DNA of 5,508 bases, taken from assembly GCA_937899145.1 (NCBI GenBank), contig CALBPW010000181.1, positions 1 through 5,508 of the forward strand, given 5' to 3'. This document shows positions 1-5,508 of the stretch, one piece after another (the first letter of the stretch is position 1; each line of letters begins with the position of its first letter). The stretch is from an uncultured Bacteroidota bacterium. GTDB taxonomy: Bacteria; Bacteroidota; Bacteroidia; Bacteroidales; SZUA-534. The position numbers and the translations under genes are program-made. Below the pieces are notes generated by a model. That model was not told the origin of the DNA, did no database searches, and saw nothing but the letters and a program-made list of their open reading frames with translations.

Positions 1-534
1 TGGTATTCCGAATTCTCTTAACAAAGCATATCCTTCTTCATCAGTTTTTGCAGTTGTTACAAATGTGATGTCCATACCTAACATTGTTGTGATTTTATCA
101 ATGTCAATTTCAGGGAAAATGATTTGCTCTGTAACGCCGAGTGTATAGTTGCCACGTCCGTCAAGTTTGCTGTTAACGCCTTTGAAGTCGCGGATGCGGG
201 GCAATGCTACTACAATTAATCTCTCTAAGAATTCATACATACGGTCTTTGCGCAAAGTTACTTTCACGCCAATTGGCATTTTCTTTCTTAATTTGAAGTT
301 CGAAATATCCATGCGTGATAAGGTCTTCAGTGCTTTTTGACCTGTTATTGCGGTTACCTCCTCAGCGGCAGTGTCGATAATTTTTTTATCGGCTATAGCT
401 TTTCCAACGCCACGATTGATTACAATCTTTTCAAGTTTTGGAACTTGCATTGGAGTTGTGTAGTTAAATTCCTTTGTCAAAGCAGGAACAATAACTTCTT
501 TATACTTTTTGCGTAATTCTGGTACGTATTCCAT
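1..534 (-). CDS. rplE: 50S ribosomal protein L5 (uL5), 3' end cut by window edge
   Basis: L5 binds 5S rRNA and helps place it in the central protuberance of the large subunit, where it also contacts the P-site tRNA and the small subunit through bridge B1b. Reading the minus strand from the ATG at 534-532 gives 178 open codons with no stop before the edge. The family is usually about 180-185 residues, so only a few C-terminal residues are missing. Visible family segments are [16 protein letters not shown] (31-46), TGQKALKT (64-71), [19 protein letters not shown] (77-95), the MYEFLERL helix (99-106), [10 protein letters not shown] (111-120) and the C-terminal LLREFGIP (171-178). The start overlaps the rplX stop as TAATG, and a GGAGG motif lies 10 bases upstream inside rplX. 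This is the third gene of the spc part of the cluster. Identification is secure; the gene is incomplete only because of the window boundary. Confidence 0.97.
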   Translation of the reverse strand, partial: MEYVPELRKKYKEVIVPALTKEFNYTTPMQVPKLEKIVINRGVGKAIADKKIIDTAAEEVTAITGQKALKTLSRMDISNFKLRKKMPIGVKVTLRKDRMYEFLERLIVVALPRIRDFKGVNSKLDGRGNYTLGVTEQIIFPEIDIDKITTMLGMDITFVTTAKTDEEGYALLREFGIP

Positions 535-857
535 TATTTGATTTCCTCCCCAGATTTTTTAGAGTATCTAACTATTTTGCCCTCTTCGTTTTTCTTTCTT
601 CCGATGCGTGTCGGATTGCCTGTAGCTGGTTCAATCAGCATCAAGTTTGAAATATGAATAGGTGCTTCTTGTTTAACAATACCACCTTGGGTATTTTTTG
701 CATTTGGCTTAGTATGCTTTGACACTAAGTTGATGCCTTCAACGATAGCGCGTTGTTTTTCTACTTGCACGCTAAGGACTTTTCCTCGTTGTCCTTTAGA
801 CTCACCAGCGATAACAACAACGGTATCACCTTTTTTGATATGCAATTTTGTTGCCAT
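534..857 (-). CDS. rplX: 50S ribosomal protein L24 (uL24)
   Basis: L24 is an early assembly protein of the 50S subunit that binds 23S rRNA domain I near the tunnel exit. From the ATG at 857 it is 107 residues. An N-terminal KOW-type region ([20 protein letters not shown], residues 4-23, followed by RGKVL) precedes the bacterial L24 core [19 protein letters not shown]. The segment [16 protein letters not shown] and the tail [12 protein letters not shown] are characteristic of Bacteroidota. An in-frame ATG at 869 would add MITK. I prefer 857 because relatives begin with only two or three residues before KLHIKKGD, but neither start has a Shine-Dalgarno motif, so this is not settled. The upstream rplN stop is 16 bases away from the chosen start (4 from the alternative). 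The stop codon shares one base with the rplE ATG. Confidence 0.96.
   Translation of the reverse strand: MATKLHIKKGDTVVVIAGESKGQRGKVLSVQVEKQRAIVEGINLVSKHTKPNAKNTQGGIVKQEAPIHISNLMLIEPATGNPTRIGRKKNEEGKIVRYSKKSGEEIK
545..551 (-). promoter_or_regulatory. Shine-Dalgarno-like site for rplE, inside the end of rplX
   Basis: On the minus strand GGGGAGG ends 10 bases before the rplE ATG (534). It lies within the last rplX codons (Ser-Gly-Glu-Glu-Ile-Lys-stop), so the match may partly reflect the conserved SGEEIK tail of L24. The glycine codon is GGG, which lengthens the G run. Use as a ribosome binding site is inferred. Confidence 0.5.
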
Positions 858-873
858 TTTTGTTATCATTTAA

Positions 874-1239
874 TTATAATACTTCTGGTGCAAGAGAAAC
901 AATTTTCATGTAATTTTCGCGCAGCTCGCGAGCTACCGGACCAAAAATACGAGTTCCTCTAATTTCACCTGCATTATTTAATAACACACAAGCGTTGTCA
1001 TCAAAGCGAATGTAAGAGCCATCAGCGCGGCGGATTTCTTTAGTTGTGCGGACAACTACAGCTTTGCTCACTGCGCCTTTTTTAACGTCTCCACTCGGAA
1101 GAGCTGTCTTCACGGCAACTACAATTGTATCACCTATTGAAGCGTAACGCTTTTTTGAGCCTCCTAATACGTTAATGCAAAGAACGGTCTTTGCTCCGCT
1201 ATTGTCGGCTACACTTAGTCGAGTTTCTGATTGTATCAT
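874..1239 (-). CDS. rplN: 50S ribosomal protein L14 (uL14)
   Basis: L14 binds 23S rRNA on the intersubunit face of the 50S particle and takes part in bridges to 16S rRNA; in many bacteria it is also the docking site of the silencing factor RsfS. The 121-residue product matches the usual 121-123 residues. Landmarks are the start [17 protein letters not shown] (1-17), [24 protein letters not shown] (21-44), [22 protein letters not shown] (62-83) and the C-terminal [16 protein letters not shown] (93-108). In E. coli this is the first gene of the separate spc operon. Here it starts only 2 bases after the rpsQ stop, leaving no room for its own promoter between genes, so co-transcription with the S10 genes is inferred. 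No Shine-Dalgarno motif precedes the ATG. Confidence 0.98.
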   Translation of the reverse strand: MIQSETRLSVADNSGAKTVLCINVLGGSKKRYASIGDTIVVAVKTALPSGDVKKGAVSKAVVVRTTKEIRRADGSYIRFDDNACVLLNNAGEIRGTRIFGPVARELRENYMKIVSLAPEVL

Positions 1240-1241
1240 GA

Positions 1242-1499
1242 CTACTTAGCTTTTTCTATGATTTCAACTAAACGCCAGTTCTTTGTTTTGCTCAAAGGTC
1301 TGGTTTCCATAATCTTAACAGTATCACCTATATTGCATTCGTTCTTTTCGTCTTGAGCGTGCAATTTGGTTGTTTTATTAACGAATTTTCCGTAAAGTGG
1401 ATGTTTAACTTTGCGTTTTACAGCAACTGTGATGGTTTTATCCATTTTGTTACTTACAACAACACCTATACGTTCCTTTCTCAGATTTCTCGTTTCCAT
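1242..1499 (-). CDS. rpsQ: 30S ribosomal protein S17 (uS17)
   Basis: S17 is a primary 16S rRNA binding protein of the 30S body, with an OB-fold, needed early in small-subunit assembly. The product is 85 residues, normal for bacteria. It begins [22 protein letters not shown], where [10 protein letters not shown] and MDKTITV are family landmarks, followed by HPLYGKFV. The family signature [18 protein letters not shown] lies at about residues 58-75, before the ending LVEIIEKAK. The stop is TAG, one of two in the window (the other is rplW). The gene follows rpmC after 9 bases and precedes rplN by 2. No Shine-Dalgarno motif is visible upstream of the ATG; the preceding bases are the A/T-rich end of rpmC. 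Confidence 0.98.
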   Translation of the reverse strand: METRNLRKERIGVVVSNKMDKTITVAVKRKVKHPLYGKFVNKTTKLHAQDEKNECNIGDTVKIMETRPLSKTKNWRLVEIIEKAK

Positions 1500-1508
1500 C
1501 TGCCGAAA

Positions 1509-1709
1509 TTATTTTTGTTGGTTAATTTCTCGGGCTCTCAACTCTGTCATTAATCGTGCAATATCTTTTTTGGTAGCACCAATCTTGTTGGTGTTATCAA
1601 GTGGTGATACTGCATGATTTAGACGCATTTTTGTCAGGAGCTTTTTATTGTTCTCAATCTGCTCTTGGATTTCCAAGGTCGATAATTCTCTAACTTCTGA
1701 AGCTTTCAT
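1509..1709 (-). CDS. rpmC: 50S ribosomal protein L29 (uL29)
   Basis: L29 is a small helical protein at the rim of the polypeptide exit tunnel, next to L23, where it helps form the docking area for trigger factor and the signal recognition particle. The 66-residue product starts MKASEVRELSTLEIQEQIENNKKLL, the first long helix. The connecting segment is HAVSPLDNTNKIGATKKDIARL, whose SPLDN is typical of Bacteroidota, and a second helix ends REINQQK. The length is typical (about 60-70). Two A/T-rich gaps flank it: 6 bases after rplP and 9 before rpsQ. An ATG 7 bases upstream of the chosen start is out of frame and not used. Confidence 0.97.
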   Translation of the reverse strand: MKASEVRELSTLEIQEQIENNKKLLTKMRLNHAVSPLDNTNKIGATKKDIARLMTELRAREINQQK

Positions 1710-1715
1710 TACTCA

Positions 1716-2144
1716 TTAATTTGAAGATTCAACATAGTCGTTACGAACGATAAATTTGGTCTTAATTGGTAATTTTTGAGCACCCAAGCGTAAAGCTTCT
1801 TTTGCTATTTCGAATGGAACGCCCTCTGCTTCAATAATAATACGACCCGGGGTAACCACTGCTGCAAAGCATTCAGGATCACCTTTACCTTTACCCATGC
1901 GGACATCGGCAGGTTTCTTTGTTACTACTTTGTCAGGGAAAATTCTGATCCAAATTTGTCCTTCACGTTTCATATAACGAGTAACAGCCTGACGTGCTGC
2001 CTCGATTTGTCTTCCAGTAACCCAGCAATTTTCTAAAGCCTTGATACCGAAAGAACCAAAAGCCAATTCGTGACCGCGATGAGCATTGCCTTTTGAACGG
2101 CCTTTTTGTACCCTTCTGTATTTAGTTTTCTTTGGCTGTAACAT
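1716..2144 (-). CDS. rplP: 50S ribosomal protein L16 (uL16)
   Basis: L16 sits near the A site and the central protuberance of the 50S subunit, helps position aminoacyl-tRNA and is added late in assembly. The product has 142 residues (family about 136-144). Landmarks are [19 protein letters not shown] (1-19), [23 protein letters not shown] (29-51), [25 protein letters not shown] (64-88) and [21 protein letters not shown] (112-132). Arg82 in VRMGKGKG aligns with the E. coli arginine (R81) that is hydroxylated by an oxygenase in that species; whether it is modified here cannot be told. The gene follows rpsC after 18 bases and precedes rpmC by 6, with no Shine-Dalgarno motif. Confidence 0.98.
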   Translation of the reverse strand: MLQPKKTKYRRVQKGRSKGNAHRGHELAFGSFGIKALENCWVTGRQIEAARQAVTRYMKREGQIWIRIFPDKVVTKKPADVRMGKGKGDPECFAAVVTPGRIIIEAEGVPFEIAKEALRLGAQKLPIKTKFIVRNDYVESSN

Positions 2145-2162
2145 CTTAAACTAATTTATAGA

Positions 2163-2861
2163 TTACTTTTGACGTTGTTTTTTTAATCCCTTCTTTTGAG
2201 GTTGTGCTGCGCCAATGTTTGGCGAAAGGTCGCGTTTACCATAAACTTCGCCTTTGCAAATCCAAACTTTGATACCAATCAAACCTACTTTAGTTAATGC
2301 TTCCACTTGTGCATAGTCGATATCTGCTCTCAAAGTATGCAATGGAATACGTCCCTCTTTAAATATCTCAGAACGCGCCATTTCAGCACCACCTAAACGG
2401 CCTGATACTTGAATTTTGATACCTTCAGCGCCCATGCGCATTGTCGAAGCTATACCCATCTTAACTGCACGGCGATACGATACACGTCCTTCGAGCTGAC
2501 GGGCAATATTGCTACCTACAAGGAATGCGTCAAGTTCCGGTCTCTTTATTTCAAAGATATTGATTTGCACATCCTTTTTGGTGATTTTCTTCAATTCCTC
2601 TTTTAGTTTGTCAACTTCTTGACCGCCTTTGCCGATGATAAGTCCCGGACGCGCGGTGTTGATTGTTATTGTGATAAGCTTAAGTGTGCGCTCAATAACA
2701 ATTTTCGACACTCCAGCTTTTGCTAAACGAGCTTGAAGATATTCGCGAATTTTACTGTCCTCAAGAATTTTCTCTGAATATTTCTTGCCTCCAAACCAGT
2801 TAGAGTCCCAACCTTTGATGACACCTAACCTGTTTCCTATTGGATTACATTTCTGTCCCAT
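2163..2861 (-). CDS. rpsC: 30S ribosomal protein S3 (uS3)
   Basis: S3 lies on the head of the 30S subunit at the mRNA entry channel and contributes, with S4 and S5, to unwinding of structured mRNA. The 232-residue product opens [13 protein letters not shown], then [12 protein letters not shown], the Bacteroidota form; position 5 is Cys where Val or Thr is common. The type-2 KH domain carries the RNA-binding loop GKGG at 77-80 within [16 protein letters not shown]. The C-terminal domain contains [10 protein letters not shown] (128-137), whose basic residues R130, R131 and K134 align with the E. coli residues implicated in helicase activity, and [22 protein letters not shown] (144-165). A basic tail ([12 protein letters not shown]) ends it. 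The ATG directly follows the rplV TAA with no gap, suggesting coupled translation. Confidence 0.98.
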   Translation of the reverse strand: MGQKCNPIGNRLGVIKGWDSNWFGGKKYSEKILEDSKIREYLQARLAKAGVSKIVIERTLKLITITINTARPGLIIGKGGQEVDKLKEELKKITKKDVQINIFEIKRPELDAFLVGSNIARQLEGRVSYRRAVKMGIASTMRMGAEGIKIQVSGRLGGAEMARSEIFKEGRIPLHTLRADIDYAQVEALTKVGLIGIKVWICKGEVYGKRDLSPNIGAAQPQKKGLKKQRQK

Positions 2862-3284
2862 TTATTCACTTTTTTCGTTTGTTTGACTCATATTGCGGCT
2901 ATCTACAACAACTGTAACGTGATTAGAACGTTTTCTAATACGGTATCCGCGACCTTGCGGTGCTGGACGGAGACGTTTCAGTTGGCGAGCAGAATCAACA
3001 AAAATCTCTTTTACATAGAGATTTGAATCTTCAATTCGTGCTCCTTCGTTTTTCTGCTGCCAGTTTGCAATAGCTGACAATAATAGTTTTTCAACTTTTA
3101 CAGAGGCCTCTTTAGGACTAAAGCGTAAGATGCTCAATGCTTTGTTGACTTCAACGCCACGAACCATATCGGCAACCAGACGCATTTTACGAGGAGATGT
3201 AGGGCAATCGTTAAGTTTTGCAAAACTTACGCTTTTCCTTTCCTCCTTCATTTGATTTGCTCTATTTCTTTTTCTTGCACCCAT
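2862..3284 (-). CDS. rplV: 50S ribosomal protein L22 (uL22)
   Basis: L22 binds 23S rRNA and sends a long beta-hairpin into the polypeptide exit tunnel, where with L4 it forms the constriction that senses nascent chains and affects macrolide binding. The product is 140 residues, longer than the about 110 of E. coli. The difference is an N-terminal basic extension ([18 protein letters not shown]) and a C-terminal tail ([13 protein letters not shown]), both usual in Bacteroidota. Core landmarks are [17 protein letters not shown] (27-43), [13 protein letters not shown] and the hairpin region [20 protein letters not shown], followed by SNHVTVVV. No deletion is evident in the hairpin. The ATG is 20 bases after the rpsS stop, the widest gap between genes in the window. 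Confidence 0.97.
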   Translation of the reverse strand: MGARKRNRANQMKEERKSVSFAKLNDCPTSPRKMRLVADMVRGVEVNKALSILRFSPKEASVKVEKLLLSAIANWQQKNEGARIEDSNLYVKEIFVDSARQLKRLRPAPQGRGYRIRKRSNHVTVVVDSRNMSQTNEKSE

Positions 3285-3304
3285 GTTAGTTCTGATTTAC
3301 ATTA

Positions 3305-3571
3305 TTATTTCTTCTTTCCTCCGTGACCTCTGAACTGACGGGTTGGGGCAAATTCACCAAGTTTATGACCTACCATGTTTTCAGTTACATAAACTGGAAT
3401 AAAGCGGTTTCCATTATGAACAGCAAAGGTATGCCCAACAAAGTCTGGAGAAATCATTGAAGCCCTTGACCAAGTTTTGATAACATCTTTCTTACCTGAT
3501 TCATTCATTGCTGTAACTTTCTTGTCAAGTTTGTAATGAATATACGGGCCTTTTTTTAACGAACGACTCAT
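3305..3571 (-). CDS. rpsS: 30S ribosomal protein S19 (uS19)
   Basis: S19 is in the head of the 30S subunit, pairs with S13 and contacts 16S rRNA and the 50S subunit through intersubunit bridges. The product is 88 residues, within the normal 87-93. It has the near-invariant start [15 protein letters not shown], then the segment [24 protein letters not shown]. The family signature [21 protein letters not shown] is followed by [10 protein letters not shown] at the end. It starts 6 bases after the rplB stop with no Shine-Dalgarno motif; its stop is followed by an extra in-frame TAA, giving tandem stops. Identification is unambiguous. Confidence 0.98.
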   Translation of the reverse strand: MSRSLKKGPYIHYKLDKKVTAMNESGKKDVIKTWSRASMISPDFVGHTFAVHNGNRFIPVYVTENMVGHKLGEFAPTRQFRGHGGKKK

Positions 3572-3577
3572 AATCTA

Positions 3578-4408
3578 TTATGCTTTACTTTTTCTACGTT
3601 CAACAATCAATTTATTAGACAGCTTTTTCGGACGACGTGTCTTGAAGCCCTTAGCTGGCATACCGTTACGTGAACGTGTGTGTCCACCTGAAGCGCGTCC
3701 TTCGCCACCACCCATCGGGTGATCAACTGGGTTCATCACTACACCACGGTTGCGTGGGCGACGACCTAACCAACGAGAACGTCCGGCTTTTCCCGATACT
3801 TCCAAAGCATGATCTGAATTGCCGACAACTCCAATAGTTGCTTTGCACGTTACTAATACCATACGGATTTCTCCTGAAGGTAATTTCACAATTGCGTACT
3901 TTCCTTCACGCGATGTAAGCTGCGCAAACGTTCCGGCGCTGCGTGCCATGCTTCCACCTGCATTTGGACGAAGTTCGATATTGTGAATGATAGTACCGAG
4001 TGGAATCTCTGAAAGATACAATGCGTTGCCAACTTCTGGCGCTACACCTTTACCTGACATCACAACTTGGCCTACGGTTAGTCCGTTTGGCGCCAAAATG
4101 TATCTCTTTTCTCCATCGGCATAAACAACTAAAGCGATACGAGCGCTACGATTCGGATCGTACTCTATCGATTTAACTGTTCCTGCTACGCCATCTTTGT
4201 CGCGTTTAAAATCGACAATACGATAACGTTGTTTGTGTCCACCACCTATATATCTCATTGTTAGACGTCCGTCGTTGTTACGGCCTCCGGACTTCCTTAA
4301 TGGACTCAACAATGATTTTTCAGGTGTTGAAGTAGTTACTGTTTCAAAGTTACTAACTACTTTGCCTCTCTGACCCGGTGTTACGGGTTTCAATTTTTTA
4401 GCGGCCAT
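3578..4408 (-). CDS. rplB: 50S ribosomal protein L2 (uL2)
   Basis: L2 is one of the largest and most conserved 50S proteins. It binds 23S rRNA near the peptidyl-transferase centre, is needed for subunit association and supports tRNA binding. The 276-residue product matches the usual length (273-280). Visible landmarks are [31 protein letters not shown] (39-69), [14 protein letters not shown] (81-94), the SH3-like domain with [14 protein letters not shown] (151-164), [18 protein letters not shown] (205-222) and [18 protein letters not shown] (226-243). His230 (H229 in E. coli numbering without the initiator Met), important for peptidyl transfer in E. coli, is kept. The E. coli His two residues later is Met here, as is usual in Bacteroidota. 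It starts 13 bases after rplW in A/T-rich sequence. Confidence 0.99.
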   Translation of the reverse strand: MAAKKLKPVTPGQRGKVVSNFETVTTSTPEKSLLSPLRKSGGRNNDGRLTMRYIGGGHKQRYRIVDFKRDKDGVAGTVKSIEYDPNRSARIALVVYADGEKRYILAPNGLTVGQVVMSGKGVAPEVGNALYLSEIPLGTIIHNIELRPNAGGSMARSAGTFAQLTSREGKYAIVKLPSGEIRMVLVTCKATIGVVGNSDHALEVSGKAGRSRWLGRRPRNRGVVMNPVDHPMGGGEGRASGGHTRSRNGMPAKGFKTRRPKKLSNKLIVERRKSKA

Positions 4409-4421
4409 TATCTATTAAATA

Positions 4422-4709
4422 CTAAATATTGCTATAAAAATCTATTGATTGTCCGTCTTTTAACGTAACAATCGCTTTTTTGTAGGCGTTGGTTCTTCCT
4501 TCAACAAATCCCGCTTTTGTGTAACGCGATTTGCGTTTACCCGCATAGCGGATTGTGTTTACGGCATCTACCTTTACACCATACAATTCTTCAACTTCTT
4601 TACGAATCTGCAACTTGTCGGCTTTTTTATCAACAATGAATCCATATCGCTGATTTTCAACTTGTGCAGTCATCTTCTCGGTTATGATTGGCTTAATTAT
4701 AATACTCAT
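4422..4709 (-). CDS. rplW: 50S ribosomal protein L23 (uL23)
   Basis: L23 lies at the exit of the polypeptide tunnel beside L29 and is the main docking point for trigger factor and for the signal recognition particle. The 95-residue product is normal in length (about 95-100). It begins MSIIIKPIITEKMTAQVENQRYGFIVDKKADK, where KPIITEKMT is the family landmark. It continues with IRKEVEELYGVKVDAVNTIRYAGKRKSRY, the strand-loop-strand that binds 23S rRNA, and the alpha/beta end KKAIVTLKDGQSIDFYSNI. The stop is TAG. It is the one gene in the window with a perfect Shine-Dalgarno motif (AGGAGG, 8-base spacer) before its ATG, placed in the 15-base gap after rplD. That fixes the start with confidence. 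Confidence 0.98.
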   Translation of the reverse strand: MSIIIKPIITEKMTAQVENQRYGFIVDKKADKLQIRKEVEELYGVKVDAVNTIRYAGKRKSRYTKAGFVEGRTNAYKKAIVTLKDGQSIDFYSNI

Positions 4710-4717
4710 AGCTCTCT

Positions 4718-4723
4718 CCTCCT
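4718..4723 (-). promoter_or_regulatory. Strong Shine-Dalgarno site for rplW
   Basis: AGGAGG on the minus strand, followed by the 8-base purine-rich spacer AGAGAGCT and then the rplW ATG (4709). It lies wholly in the short gap after the rplD stop, so coding constraint does not explain it. It is the only perfect motif at good spacing in this window; most other starts have none, as is usual in Bacteroidota. Function as a ribosome binding site is inferred from sequence and spacing. Confidence 0.8.
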
Positions 4724-4724
4724 A

Positions 4725-5351
4725 TTATCCTAATAAGTTTTCAATAATCTCCAATGAGTTTTCTGTAATCACAAGCGATGATGCATTCATTATTTGATAA
4801 GTGTTTAGAAGATCGGCTGTTACGACTTCTACGCCCTCCAAATTTCGAGCCGACAAATATATATTTTTATTAGATTCGCCTAACACTAATAATGATTTTT
4901 TGCCGTTGATTTTCAAATTATCAAGAATTGCAACGTATGATTTTGTTTTTGGAGCATCAATAGCGATGTTGTCAACAACAATAATCTCGTTTGCTTTTGC
5001 TTTGTAAGCTAATGCGGATTTTCGCGCTAATTGCTTAACTTTCTTGTTCAATTTGAATGAATAATCGCGTGGTTGAGGACCAAATACTCGACCTCCGCCA
5101 ACAAAAACTGGAGCTTTAATACTACCGCAACGCGCACCGCCTGTGCCTTTTTGTTTTTTCAGTTTGCGTGTGCTTCCTGAAACTTCGTTGCGTTGTTTCG
5201 ATTTATGTGTGCCTTGGCGTTGGTTTGCCAAGTATTGCTTAACGTCAAGATAGATTGCATGATCATTTGGTTCGATACCATAGATGGAATCATTTAACTC
5301 AACGTTTTTGCCAGTTTCTTTTCCCTCTTGATTTAAAACTTTCAATTCCAT
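4725..5351 (-). CDS. rplD: 50S ribosomal protein L4 (uL4)
   Basis: L4 binds 23S rRNA domain I and extends a loop into the exit tunnel, where it forms the constriction with L22. In E. coli it also represses its own S10 operon through the mRNA leader; that leader would lie upstream of rpsJ, outside this window. The product has 208 residues (family about 200-210). The basic tunnel loop spans about residues 45-100 and contains [35 protein letters not shown] and [22 protein letters not shown]68 in KQKGTG aligns with the E. coli lysine whose change gives macrolide resistance, and is unchanged. The C-terminal Rossmann-like part includes [21 protein letters not shown] and ends LEIIENLLG. The ATG shares one base with the rplC stop (TAATG), so translation is probably coupled. 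Confidence 0.98.
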   Translation of the reverse strand: MELKVLNQEGKETGKNVELNDSIYGIEPNDHAIYLDVKQYLANQRQGTHKSKQRNEVSGSTRKLKKQKGTGGARCGSIKAPVFVGGGRVFGPQPRDYSFKLNKKVKQLARKSALAYKAKANEIIVVDNIAIDAPKTKSYVAILDNLKINGKKSLLVLGESNKNIYLSARNLEGVEVVTADLLNTYQIMNASSLVITENSLEIIENLLG

Positions 5352-5459
5352 TATTTCTCAATTATTAAGTATGAACCTTTATGACCTGGTACTGAGCCTT
5401 TAACTAAAATCAGGTTGTTCTCAGGAATTATTTTAACAATGCGTAAGCTTAATACTTTC
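5351..5459 (-). CDS. rplC: 50S ribosomal protein L3 (uL3), C-terminal fragment
   Basis: L3 binds near the 3' end of 23S rRNA, starts 50S assembly and reaches toward the peptidyl-transferase centre. Only the last 36 or so codons are present, too short for ordinary ORF listing. Reading minus from 5458 gives [20 protein letters not shown] and then [15 protein letters not shown] before the TAA at 5353-5351. The segment [16 protein letters not shown] is the conserved L3 C-terminus. Its position directly before rplD fits the S10 operon order. The gene is cut not by biology but by adapter sequence beginning at 5460. The frame stays open through the adapter, so a longer product reaching 5508 would be an artefact. 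The codon at 5459-5461 is mixed genomic and adapter and should not be trusted. Confidence 0.93.
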
Positions 5460-5508
5460 AGATCGGAAGAGCGTCGTGTAGGGAAAGAGTGTAGATCTCG
5501 GTGGTCGC
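5460..5508 (+). other. Illumina sequencing adapter remnant (not genomic)
   Basis: From 5460 to the end the plus strand begins AGATCGGAAGAGCGTCGTGT, then runs GGGAAAGAGTGTAGATCTCG and ends GTGGTCGC. By recall this is identical over 49 bases to the reverse complement of the 58-base Illumina TruSeq universal (P5) adapter, stopping 9 bases short of its end. Base 5460 (A) could belong to either the adapter or the genome. The preceding sequence is normal rplC, so the junction marks read-through into adapter that was not trimmed before assembly, at what is presumably a contig end. No biological function should be assigned to it. Confidence 0.98.

Noticed and set aside
1..30. Possible adapter or chimera at the left end
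   Set aside because: The sequence translates to the expected L5 C-terminus (LLREFGIP) right up to base 1, so this edge looks genomic.
149..340. Plus-strand open frame of 63 codons opposite rplE
   Set aside because: It lies wholly antisense to conserved L5 codons, has no recognisable family features and no supporting start context; it is a shadow frame.
753..962. Plus-strand open frame of 69 codons across the rplX/rplN junction
   Set aside because: It is antisense to two conserved ribosomal protein genes, and its Phe-rich, low-information product is what the complement of Lys-rich coding DNA gives.
1353..1617. Two overlapping plus-strand open frames opposite rpsQ and rpmC, one with hydrophobic stretches
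   Set aside because: Both are antisense shadows of S17 and L29. The apparent membrane-like segments come from the complement of Lys/Arg/Glu codons, not from a real membrane protein.
2409..2606. Plus-strand open frame of 65 codons inside rpsC
   Set aside because: It is antisense to the conserved S3 C-terminal and KH regions, with no family match recognised.
3297..3302. Minimal start-stop (ATGTAA on the minus strand) in the rpsS-rplV gap
   Set aside because: Start-stop elements can regulate translation, but here it arises from A/T-rich sequence after tandem TAA stops, has no ribosome binding motif, and is likely chance.
4710..4724. rplD-rplW gap considered as a site for an internal promoter or terminator
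   Set aside because: At 15 bases it is too short for a promoter and has no inverted repeat; the Shine-Dalgarno motif fully explains its sequence.
4801..5007. Plus-strand open frame of 68 codons inside rplD
   Set aside because: It is antisense to L4, whose frame is complete and conserved through this stretch.
1..5459. Possible undescribed system, mobile element or CRISPR array
   Set aside because: Every base is accounted for by conserved ribosomal protein genes and gaps of 20 bases or fewer; no direct or inverted repeats or foreign genes were seen.

Overview
The window is a ribosomal-protein gene cluster. All genes lie on the minus strand, so they are transcribed from high to low coordinates. 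In transcription order they are rplC (3' end only), rplD, rplW, rplB, rpsS, rplV, rpsC, rplP, rpmC, rpsQ, rplN, rplX and rplE (missing only its last few codons). This is the classic bacterial S10 operon order running without a break into the start of the spc operon. The usual E. coli boundary, rpsQ to rplN, is closed to 2 bases here, so both sets are probably read as one long transcript. rpsJ should lie beyond the right edge, and rpsN and rpsH beyond the left edge.

The protein sequences point to Bacteroidota, probably Bacteroidales or a close relative. Examples are the S3 start ([13 protein letters not shown], then GWDSNWFGG), the L24 segment [20 protein letters not shown], the L2 segment [12 protein letters not shown], the L29 segment HAVSPLDN and the L3 tail SVPGHKGSY. 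Base composition is moderately AT-rich. Most starts are preceded by A/T-rich sequence with no Shine-Dalgarno motif, as expected for this phylum. The exact genus cannot be read from the sequence.

Coding density is nearly total. Gaps between genes run from 20 bases down to a 1-base overlap (TAATG at rplC/rplD and rplX/rplE), which suggests translational coupling. The products are subunits of both the 30S particle (S3, S17, S19) and the 50S particle (L2, L3, L4, L5, L14, L16, L22, L23, L24, L29). They build the peptidyl-transferase surroundings, the polypeptide exit tunnel, the mRNA entry channel and the central protuberance. I saw no promoter, terminator, tRNA, mobile element or CRISPR array.

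The most important anomaly is technical. The last 49 bases (5460-5508) are not genomic: they match the reverse complement of the Illumina TruSeq universal (P5) adapter. They cut off rplC and leave an open frame that would give a false protein extension ending in FPTRRSSDL. The most biologically interesting detail is a perfect AGGAGG Shine-Dalgarno motif before rplW, and a weaker one before rplE, in a lineage that mostly does without them. I found no undescribed biological system here.
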